DNA of 64,000 nucleotides from Effrenium voratum (lineage: Eukaryota > Sar > Dinophyceae > Suessiales > Symbiodiniaceae): assembly GCA_963377175.1 (NCBI GenBank), contig CAUJNA010002902.1, positions 202,610 through 266,609 on the forward strand, read 5' to 3'. The translations under genes were made by a program, and so were the position numbers. Below the pieces are notes generated by a model that saw only the letters and a list, made by a program, of their open reading frames with translations, made no database searches and was not told where the DNA came from. Shown in pieces: positions 44,201 to 53,040 of this stretch (positions are counted from its first letter, which is position 1; each line of letters begins with the position of its first letter).

Positions 44201-45240
44201 CGAAAAGGCAACCAACGAAAAAAAGCTGCACGCCCCAAAACTTCCAAGACTCCAAAAATTGGTTGCCTCACCATTAGTAACAAAACACCTAACTGGCAGT
44301 TGTCGCTTCCGCGGCCGATGAAGCGCTATCGGCCACCAAAGCATCGCCGAAAGCACTACGACCCACAGCCAAGCAAACGCAGGGCAAACATATATGCGTT
44401 GACACACGCGCGCGCACTATATTTTTACGCGGCCCTACGTGTAAATTCCAACTACACAAGAATACAACATGGAACGCCACAACGCTTCCAAGACCTCACA
44501 GCACCGACACTTCCACCGCCACCGGCAAACTCTGGCACGCACGCTGGCGCAAGCTCACGGGCGGCTACTATCCCGTGTTCTGCAGCACCACACTTTGCCG
44601 ACAGGTTGCTTTATGGGCAAACAACGGTCCTGGAGGCATATATGTGCACGCATCTGCGCATGACCCAATCTATTACCGCGCCCGCACAAATGCGCAGAAA
44701 GCAAAAGCCCAAAGCCTTCCAAGACTCTGGGGCGCCAACGCTTCCTCGTTGGACCGCGCAAAGCGATGCAAAGCTCTGAACCTGTGCCGCGCAACCACTT
44801 GCAGGCACATCGCCCTGCGTGTGTTTTGCCCACACAAGAGCGCAGAACTAGTCGCGCGCCGACGCGCACAAGACTCTAAGCGTCAATGCGTCACCGTCGA
44901 GCCGCCTGACCCTTCCAAACCCGCCGACGCAACCCGTGACGCAACTCCGATTCCAGGTCACGCGACCTAAGCGTTCGCCAAGGAAAATAGGACGCCCGCG
45001 ACCTGAGTCGATGATGAATCCACTTCGGGCCGAAGAGACTCTTTCTCCTTCGACACGGCGGTGATCGACGTGGGGACCCGGCGACGCTCATCCGAGGCCG
45101 CGACGGGTCCGTAAGACTTGAACCAAACATCACTGTGTACATGTATGTACGTATGTAATGTATGTATGTCCGTAATGTAGTCTAATCTAATGTAATGTAA
45201 TGTAATATAATGTATGTATGTATGTATGCATTCATGTACT
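39902..45240 (+). repeat. 2.1-kb higher-order tandem array, right copy (~2.5 units)
   Basis: Marker CGGCAGATAAGCGAGC or its variant at about 39903, 42031 and 44171 (periods near 2130 and 2140). Same two-half structure as the left array. Microsatellites lie at about 40871-40985, 41166-41376, 43005-43100 and 43284-43513. Confidence 0.88.
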
Positions 45241-45955
45241 GTATGTATTGTATGCAATGTATATAATGCAGCTTAATGCAATGTAATAGTAGTAATGTAC
45301 GTAATGTAATGTAATACAAGGTAAGGTAAAGCAAGGTAATGTATGTAGTGTCATGCATGTATATGTTTGTATATAAGTCAAGTAAAGTAACGTTACGTAA
45401 TATAATGTATGTATGTAGGTACGTATGTATGCGTTGTATGTATGTTATTCTCTGTTGTGCTTTGTTATGATTTGTATGTATGTATCGGCCTGACAAAAAA
45501 ACGAGCATTCCCCCCACCAACAACAACTGTTTTTTTAAAACCATGTCCAAATCCCAAGTACTCTGTCCAAAACGCAGTGGTTGGGACCCGGGTGCTGGTA
45601 GAGTCGCGAGCATTGCTCATTGCCGATACCCAGGTTTCTCAGCCTAGCAAAAGCGACGGCTCCACAGAAGGCAGCCCCCCACAAAAAGGTGATCATCCCC
45701 CCATCAATGTGTTGCAATCCAAGGTTTTGTCTTTCCATGTTAATCCTGGGTTCCCTATTTTGTCATTTTCTCTTTTGCAGGAAGTGGACCTCGAACTTCA
45801 TAACGATTCGACAAATCACTCCATTCTTGCGCCAGATGGTCGCGGTTTTCCTTGTTGTGGTTTCCTGCTGCGGAATCCTCGGCTTGAATCGAGCGCAACT
45901 CTCAGCTTCTCCTCGGAAGCTTTCTTGGAGGGCACCCCTGTTTTGGACACATTGT

Positions 45956-46100
45956 CTCAAGGGTTTTTTCAGGTACGGGTTTTAGAGGTATGGAGGTGAG
46001 ATTTACCACTTATATAAGGGGTATATACTGCCTAACAAGCTTGTAGTGGTGGTATATCTGCGCATCCCTACCTCCAAAACCCATACCTGAAAATGCCCTC
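45956..46100. mobile_element. 145-bp MITE (right copy)
   Basis: Same element as 36551-36695, with flanking TTTTGGACACATTGT at 45941-45955 and 46101-46115. Not independent evidence, because it lies in the duplicated block. Confidence 0.78.
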
Positions 46101-46187
46101 TTTTGGACACATTGTGAGATAAGCGTTGGAGCTGCGCTGGCCGTTGAAGGCTTCTACCCGGTTCTTGGATGCCGGGAAAAAAAACGT

Positions 46188-47764
46188 TCAGCTGTAGTCC
46201 TTCCACTGCTTCTGATATCCCCACTGCTTGTTGTAGTCCTTGTACTCCTGCGTGGTCCAAGATTGTCTCTTCTTGACGTAATCCTGGTATCTCTCAGAGC
46301 TGCGTTTGCTGGTTGCAGATCTGCTGCGGATGTAAACCATGAGAGGACTGTGGGAGTCGGAGTCCTGCGAGCCGTTCATGAACATTTCATTGTTCACGTG
46401 CTTGTAGCGCTCTGCTGAGACCTGGTAATCGAAAATGGCCTTGTTCGGTGGTTCCGCATGAATTCCAGTTGTTCATCATCCATATTGTTCATCTCGATCT
46501 TCCGGAAGTCCTGCTGGATGTTCGTTTTGCCCCATCCAAATACGATAGTCATCATCACATCTGGGAATGTTCGATCAAAACCTGATCCGCATTTCATGTA
46601 CAGGTGATGACGGACAATGGATTTCAGGGTGCACGAAGTCTCCACTGTATACTCCATTCTGGGCACGAGTGGCAAATTCTTCGTCGCATTCCACAATCTC
46701 TGATATGCTCTCATGAGGATGTTCACGAGACCGTTGGTTGGATTGTAGACATGCTGGAGTTTGCTGTAGGTGTTCGCCGATTTGTTGGCGTCTCCGGTGA
46801 TCGCATCGCATCGGTACAAGGTCACGAGCGGCATGATTTCGTTCTGAAGATCTTCTTTTGCTGCTCCATGACTAAGTGAAGGATGGATCTGGAAAACTCC
46901 AATGGTCGCGAATGGCAAGTCTGCCCTCGTGATATGGCGGTCGTCATACTCGTAGTATGATTTGTCGGATGATTTCGGGATCATGCCACGAAACTCATCA
47001 GTCTGCTCGATGTGGAGAACGACGATCTCCTTGTCTCGGCCATGTCCTTGGACAATGGTGCGTGCTGGCAATCTCGATCCAATGTGCTTCTTGGATTCGG
47101 TAAACATGGATGTTCCTGTGGTTGCCAAGCAATCCGAGGTCGGAATTTCGTATTCGGGATCAGTGCCATCTTCTTTTGTTCCGAAGAAACATCTGAACAT
47201 TCCGAATGTGGTTCCCCAATTCTGGCTCCTGGTGGAAATGTGTCTTGCCAGAAGTTCCACTCTTGCAGAGGGTCCGCCGCGGACAAAGCATGCGATCGGT
47301 CTGGATGACCATTGCTTGATCACAATGCCCTTGTAACCGTATCGGATGAACGTTTTGATGAGCTCCCTGGATGTCTCATCATTCGGACTGAAGAATGCGT
47401 CTGCCTCATTCAGGCATAATATGTGTGCACTATTCTGCATCATCATCTTGACGATCGGTCGGTCCTTCATCGGCATGTTGTACACCTCCCTGTTGTCCAA
47501 CTTTGGATTCCTTGTGAGGTTTCCATGGTTCAGGGTAAGGATGTTGATCCCTATGGATGAGGTGAACTCATGCATGTTGAGATAGTCCACGGAAGGACGA
47601 TCAGTCGGCTGCATCAGCGATCCCAGGATATCGGCATAGGCTCGGATGATTTTCGGGTCATCTTGTGACCTTAGATCAGTCCAAGCAGCAATCATTTTTG
47701 TCCTCGGAACCAACCTGAAAATCCTTCCGAAGTCGTCCCATGATTTCCTTCTCGAACACGTCAT
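46188..47764 (-). pseudogene. EEP-fold (APE-like) endonuclease ORF, right copy
   Basis: 456 codons (46394-47764) plus a C-terminal piece in another frame (46188-46397). A 1-nt deletion near 46448 and a 3-nt difference near 46414, relative to the left copy, explain the break. Motifs in order: INILTLNHGNL, ILCLNEADAF, FQIHPSLSHG, ITGDANKSANTYS, and in the last piece SDSHSPLMVYI. These match the Asn, Glu, GDxN and SDH positions of the endonuclease/exonuclease/phosphatase superfamily, probably a nicking nuclease. It follows the copia RT in the place where RNase H is expected, and the first ~25 codons overlap the end of the RT frame. It may be a fused module, a nested remnant or an unrelated ORF joined by deletion. 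Confidence 0.68.
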
Positions 47765-48959
47765 CCCCCGTCATAAGAAGATCATCTACATGAAGAGATA
47801 GGGCTCCATGAACTTGTCGATTCTTAGCATTGTTACCAGAAACAGGATCCATTAGGTAATCAACTGCTCCTTCTAGATCGAAAGTTGTGGATGATTTCTT
47901 CTCACTCACCAATGCGGGCTTCGGAAGCTGCTTGCCGTAGTACACGTGTGTACAACGGTCTGCCCGGGTTGGCACTAGTCCGTATGACCGGAGTGCCGAA
48001 TCAAGGATGTTCCACCATCGACGTGGTGCGTCACTCAGCCCGTACGCAGGCTTCTTCATGCGCGCTCCAATGTGGGGTGGATATCCCGTTTCAGGAGGTA
48101 TCTGACAAATGATGTCACGAGACTGGTCATCTGCTTCGCCTTGGAGAAATGCTGTCTTCAAATCCATGTGGAATATATTCCAGCCTTTATTTGGGGCTGC
48201 TTGGATTGCAAGGCGGAAACCACTCCTGGATGCAGCAGGACTGTCTGTCTGCTGATCATTCTTCTGCTTGTCTTGGAAGCCTCGGCGGGCCCAGCGAGCC
48301 TTGGTCTTCAAGAAGTTACCATCCTTGTCTCGCTTCAGGGTTAGGACCCATCGACCGGTGACCCAGTTCCTGACCTGAATCTTGCGTGTATCGTCTAAGT
48401 CGAACACTTCATTGTCAAGCCATGATTTGCACTCAAGCTGCTTAGCTTCAAGGAATTGCTTCTGATAAGCTCTGATTTCCGTGGCTGTAGCTTCCTTCCG
48501 CTTCTTGCCAATGAGTGCGGATGTGGATGAAGCCTTCAAGGATTCTTGCTTGGATGAATACAGAACTAGGAGTGCACGGTCATCGTCGGTCATGTTCTTG
48601 CATAGCTGGTCAACATGATTCTGATCTGTGTATTTCTGATGAGAGAATCCGCATCGGGGCGATGGACTGAAGGTCCCTTTCACACGTCCAAGAAGGACAG
48701 GGTTGCCTTCGATATCTCTCGGAACCGTAAAGGATCCAGTGTTCGCACAGATCTTCTCTTCGGCTGTCATGAGTGACCAATGCGCTTCATCTAGAACGAG
48801 ATCAGCTTGGTGATCATCGTAGGATCTGGTCCTCTGAGAGTCTTCTGCATCTCCATCTTCCTGGTCAGTGTATCTCATGGTTCTTTCTGAACTTCCAGTG
48901 CCGGATGAGGTTGGAACATGAGGAATCAGCTCTTCCTCACTTTCATATTGAACCGGCAA
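47676..48959 (-). pseudogene. Ty1/copia-type reverse transcriptase (RVT_2), truncated
   Basis: 427 codons. An acidic N-terminal linker precedes an RVT_2 core: WVTGRWVLTLKRDKDGNFLK, KARWARRGFQDKQ, NIFHMDLKTAFLQGE (first catalytic Asp), KPAYGLSDAPRRWWN and LSLHVDDLLMTGDD (catalytic Asp pair). It stops after GSEDKNDCCLD, where complete relatives continue into connection and RNase H domains. Upstream, the same frame is open beyond the first Met (about 49010), reading on from the methyltransferase-like ORF after an apparent 1-nt indel. It would copy element RNA into DNA if intact. Confidence 0.8.
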
Positions 48960-51121
48960 ATTCGCTGGATTGTTCGGATTATAATTGGATGAAGATGCAG
49001 GATCATGTCTGGAGAATGCTCAGGTGACTCATCATTGTCATCTGGCTTCTTCTTCTTCTTCCCAGTCTTCTGCTTCTTTGACGGACTGCCGGTTGTTTCT
49101 TCTTGCACAAGTGTCGGCAGTTCAAGATCTTCATCTTGTTCCTCTGCTTCGGGATTTGTAAGAATCGCAGGTGGTGAAGGTACCACGACAGTCGGAAGAA
49201 TTGGCTGAGATGATTGCGACTGTGACGGCAAAGAGACATCACCCCCCACTCGATTGAGTCCACTTGAGGATGAAATGGATTGTTTTTGCCGTTTAAGCGC
49301 TGCATCTCCTCCGCCAGACTTGTCGCGTGGCGGTAGTGGAGGATCCACTGGACTGTCTGGCAACACACTGCGTGGTGCTGGCGGCATGGGATGATCAGGC
49401 TGATGTGGAGGATCCGGAGGAGGATCTGACATGCTCTCGTCCGGAGGTGTTGGAGGTCTTGGATCAGGCATGGGATGGTCCGGTTGATCAGGTGGTGGCT
49501 GTGTGTCAGGTTGCTGAGGCGCATCCGTGGGATCCCATGGATCCGTCTCGATGGGCATCGGCCTGATGGCCGGCGCATCGGTGAACGACTCATGAACGGA
49601 TGAAAACATCACAGCATGCCACGTCTTCGGATCATACTTCTCCCAATTGCATTTTGATGCAGGCAAGACCCAAATTCTATTCAGCTGATCAGGCTGCCAG
49701 AAGGATATGATTGCATCGTCCGGAGGTGACGTAATAGGCATATTGATGCCAATGGTGTGGACGTATGCAGCGCATGCATCATACTGAGTGGATGAGATGC
49801 ACAGTTGTCTCAACTTCTTGCAGCCGTTCCACATGTTCTGACATCGCCAGTCATTAGGATCTTGCTTGAAGATATCAATTTCAGTCCCAGGTGGGTACTG
49901 CTTCATCGTCTTCTGGAATTTCTGAACTAGCGGATCTTGAATGACTAATGGTTGAACATCCTTGTTGAACGGCAGGTCTTGGATTCTGACTGCAAGACTG
50001 CTGCTGGTCATGTTGAACTCCTTGTCAATGGCTTCCATCTCCTTTCTCAGGATATCAACCTGCTTGATGGTGAATGGTTCAAAAAGGTCCTCCAAGAGGT
50101 ACACCTCGTTGTCAAGCGGTTTCACCTGCAAGTGTCGTAAGATGATGTGCGCAAGATCCTGACAGAACTGGTAAGGATACACCTGTGCCAGTTTGGTTCT
50201 GCTTCCGAAGGAACCAGCGTTTCCCTCTAGGGGTTGGTGTTCATGCTTGACTGAGCTGGAAAAATTTTTACACCTTCTGAAGATCGGTCTCATAACCTCG
50301 GAAGGTAAGCAGTGCATCAAGCTCGTGGGCTTGAGACTTCTGAGCCCGGATTCAGGATCTTTTAGTCCGTATGCACAGAAATGGAAATCTCCCCAGGTCA
50401 CGGATGGGTCTGAAAACAATTGCTGCATGCATTTCAGATACCATATCCTGCATGTCTGAGGATTTTCGATAATGAAGTATCTTCTGTGCTTCAACTGGCA
50501 ACGCGCAATGGATGCCACAAATTCAACCATGGGAAGGTAGCGTTTCCGCTTTTCCCCCACCTTTTGCTGGTCTTGCTGGATGTTCTGCATATTTGACCAT
50601 GGTCCGCAGACTGGTGCCATAAGGATGACATCAGGTGCTTGTTCCCTGATGATCTCCATGACCATGTGTCGTCCCTTGGATGTCATTACATCGAATCCTG
50701 CGCGGATGTCCACGGGAGTCCCAACCTTAAGACCTGACAGTGCACAGCATTGACTGAATCTGGCACTTCCTGCAAAGATCTCGAGAACGTGGATCTTTCC
50801 CTTACGTACACAGTTCCAATGTGCTTGTTCAGGAATAGATGTGAGGTCCTCGACGAACATGTTCTCTGCTGGATGAGGTACTGCAGGTTTTGGAGTTGTT
50901 GTTTTCCGCGATACGTGCATCGTTCTCCTCGAGGACCCAGAACGTCTCTTCGTCGTTGTTTGACATGAATCCTTCAAGTCCTTCTTCATCCTCAACCCAG
51001 AGGCCTTCTTCTCCTTCGTATTCACCTTGTTCGATGATGAAGAATGTGTTGCTTCGGCTGCCTCCTTGAGGTCGGATGGATGGATCTTGGATCGATGTCC
51101 TCGTTGTGATGAAGAGTTCAT
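48926..51121 (-). pseudogene. Methyltransferase-like pol segment of copia-like element
   Basis: 731 codons. Residues 1-90 are an out-of-frame overlap with gag. Residues about 108-270 form a SAM-methyltransferase-like domain with C5-methyltransferase features: motif I VLEIFAGSARFS (112-123), motif IV-like APVCGPWS with Cys kept (169-176), and motif VI-like FIIENPQTCRIW (216-227). CAYGLKDPESGL follows. The rest is a Pro/Asp-rich linker (about 440-620) and a Lys-rich tail. No integrase or protease core is found, which is unusual for a copia polyprotein. Activity is not established; these domains are widespread in dinoflagellate copia-type proteins. Confidence 0.65.
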
Positions 51122-51911
51122 GGTAGCGTGTCTTCAGCATCTCATAGGAATAATTCTCGAGTGAGATGTTCCTCAATGACATTGCACTTGTGAGTCGTTC
51201 TCTTTGTTGATCTGACAACTCACTTTGTATAATGAAAAACTGTGCAATGAGATTATCCCCGAAGGGAAATGCGTCCCGCTGTCTGTCCTGCATTCCTTGG
51301 ATATATTGTCTGAGGACTGTAGGATCGTCCTCATTTAGCAGGGCTGGAGGCGGTGCTCGAGCACCGGCTGCTTGCTGATGTCGAGCAATTGTTCTCGCGT
51401 TTGCGTCCTGTACGGACTGTCGGAATGATGGAGACTGTGCCGTAAAGATTGGCATCAAGTCCATCCATGCTGCCTTCAATCTCATGAGAAGGATCTCGAA
51501 TTTTGAGGTAAAAATGAGGAACTCTTGGTTCTGCCTTCTGTGGTTGAAGAAACTGAGGAGTCTGTACAGATACACGTTGGTCGCACCTTTCAAAAAGTAC
51601 TTCTTCAGCGTGTTCTTGAAATAGTTGACTCCTTCATCAGGATCTTGCAAAAGGTCATTTTGGAGGACGGCCTTGTACATGTAAGCATCTCCAGTGAGTC
51701 TGCTCTTAAGCAATGGACCTCGCTTGGCTGCTTCTACTGTGGTGATTGTCACCCAGTCGTCCACGAGTTCTTCATACCTGAACCAGCTGACTTTTCCGTC
51801 GTACGATGGCGGCTGCTTGGCGGTCATCGATAAATTAAGTGTTTCCTCCGTGTAGCTCGGCTTTGCCGAACTTGTGTAGGCTTCCATGAAACCTTCTCCA
51901 TCTGATGACAT
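50829..51911 (-). CDS. Gag-like ORF of the copia-like element
   Basis: 360 codons from an ATG (MSSDGEGFMEAYTSSAKPSY). Contains PPSYDGKVSWFRYEELVDDW, LLKSRLTGDAYMYKAVL and YLYRLLSFFNHRRQNQEFLI, a helical capsid-type gag with the usual 'W..Y...' start. The C-terminal 60 residues are acidic and Asn-rich. No CCHC zinc knuckle is visible. The true end probably lies near codon 335: around 50895 the downstream pol frame is in +1 relative to gag, and the last codons after AENNN look non-native. It would package element RNA. Confidence 0.68.
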   Translation of the reverse strand: MSSDGEGFMEAYTSSAKPSYTEETLNLSMTAKQPPSYDGKVSWFRYEELVDDWVTITTVEAAKRGPLLKSRLTGDAYMYKAVLQNDLLQDPDEGVNYFKNTLKKYFLKGATNVYLYRLLSFFNHRRQNQEFLIFTSKFEILLMRLKAAWMDLMPIFTAQSPSFRQSVQDANARTIARHQQAAGARAPPPALLNEDDPTVLRQYIQGMQDRQRDAFPFGDNLIAQFFIIQSELSDQQRERLTSAMSLRNISLENYSYEMLKTRYHELFITTRTSIQDPSIRPQGGSRSNTFFIIEQGEYEGEEGLWVEDEEGLEGFMSNNDEETFWVLEENDARIAENNNSKTCSTSSSREHVRRGPHIYS

Positions 51912-52182
51912 CTTCCCTTGGATCTCTGCGGAAAACCCGCTCCGCTACCACAACTTGAGGCCCACTGCCCCAGGTGCCTATCCCCGGAGGGAACTGGAAC
52001 CCTGTGGTAGTTGAGGTCGTTGTTGGTCCCTGAATCTATTCCGGAGAGAGTCCAGTATGCCTACAATGGATGATTGGAGGATGGATTGTCCCTGGTGGAT
52101 TGTCTGCTGGATAATCCTGTAAGCGGCCTGCAATGGCTCTTTTGTCCTCACGCTCGAATGGTCGTGATTATGCAAAAGGGGC

Positions 52183-52202
52183 CTTGAGCCAAATGTTGCG
52201 GA
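52183..52202 (-). other. Relict spliced-leader-like sequence
   Basis: The minus strand reads TCCGCAACATTTGGCTCAAG, close to the conserved dinoflagellate 22-nt spliced leader (same TCCG start, same GGCTCAAG end, two bases shorter, internal changes). It lies about 270 nt upstream of the gag ATG on the same strand, where a trans-spliced transcript would start. Confidence 0.45.
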
Positions 52203-52227
52203 AGATCAATCTGTGCGAAAACAACAC

Positions 52228-53040
52228 CGATTGGCGCATTCCCGATTCTCGCTCGCGAACGCCGCACCGGAGAATCAAGAATGCGCCCATCCAGCTGAAG
52301 GGGTCTCCCCCCCCCCCCCCCACAGAAACAAAAAGTGGATTGGCGCCATCCAACTGAGGGGGTCTCCCCCCCCCAAGAAAAAACAAAGAAGTGGATTGGC
52401 GCATTCCCGATTCTCGCTCGCGAACGCCGCACCGGAGAATCAAGAATGCGCCCATCCAGCTGAAAGGGTCCCCCCCCCCAAGAAAAAAAACAGAAGTGGA
52501 TTGGCGCATTCCCGATTCTCGCTCGCGAACGCCGCACCGGAGAATCAAGAATGCGCCCATCCAGCTGAAGGGGTCTCCCCCCCCCCCCCACAGAAACAAA
52601 AAGTGGATTGGCGCCATCCAACTGAGGGGGTCCCCCCCCCCAAGAAAAAACAAAGAAGTGGATTGGCGCATTCCCGATTCTCGCTCGCGAACGCCGCACC
52701 GGAGAATCAAGAATGCGCCCATCCAGCTGAAAGGGTCCCCCCCCCCCACAGGAAAAAAAAAGAGTGGATTGGCGCATTCCCGATTCTCGCTCGCGAACGC
52801 CGCACCGGAGAATCAAGAATGCGCCCATCCAACTGAGGGGGTCTCCCCCCCCCCCCCAAGAAAAAAAAAGAAGTGGATTGGCGCATTCCCGATTCTCGCT
52901 CGCGAACGCCGCACCGGAGAATCAAGAATGTGCCCATCCAGCTGAAAAGGTCCCCCCCCCCACAGGAAAAAATGGATTGGCGCATTCCCGATTCTCGCTC
53001 GCGAACGCCGCACCGGAGAATCAACAATTCGTTCATTTAA
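52228..53040 (+). repeat. Tandem array of hairpin-forming units with poly-C spacers
   Basis: Seven units of GATTGGCGCATTCCCGATTC followed by TCGCTCGCGAACGCCGCACC, GGAGAATCAAGAATGCGCCC and ATCCAGCTGAA, separated by C8-C14 runs and CAGAAACAAAAAGTG or AAGAAAAAACAAAGAAGTG. Within each unit GGCGCATTCCCGATTCTC pairs with GAGAATCAAGAATGCGCC (two mismatches) around a ~19-nt loop. The 190-226-codon ORFs in three frames here are an effect of the repeat. Confidence 0.92.

Larger units (their letters stand above)
39001..48278 (+). repeat. Right copy of 9.3-kb duplicated segment (abuts N gap)
   Basis: Matches 29510-38900 in the same orientation. The offset drifts from 9491 to 9378 because of small indels. 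It begins exactly at the gap edge, while its right end continues into the rest of the copia-like element. Confidence 0.9.
46188..52202 (-). mobile_element. Degraded Ty1/copia-like element with methyltransferase-like and EEP modules
   Basis: Minus-strand order: spliced-leader-like sequence, gag-like ORF, methyltransferase-like ORF, RVT_2 reverse transcriptase, EEP ORF. No protease, integrase (HHCC or DDE) or RNase H is recognisable, and no LTR pair was found by eye. Frames are broken between every module (+1 after gag, -1 before RT, stop after RT). It is a non-autonomous or decaying copy. A TGGTAGCGGAGC stretch on the minus strand (51939-51950) upstream of gag could be a tRNA-iMet-type primer site, but this is weak. 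Confidence 0.72.

Noticed and set aside
30534..44779. Conserved ORFs in the 2.1-kb array (for example MSLPRPMKRYRPPKHRRKHY, 118-222 codons) and Met-Tyr-Val-Cys repeat ORFs
   Set aside because: Conservation follows from recent tandem duplication, overlapping frames on both strands are equally open, and the Tyr/Cys/Val runs are TGTA microsatellite.
51930..52160. LTR of the copia-like element
   Set aside because: No matching second copy could be found on the other side of the element (46000-46190), so an LTR cannot be claimed. The TGGTAGCGGAGC primer-site idea is left as weak.
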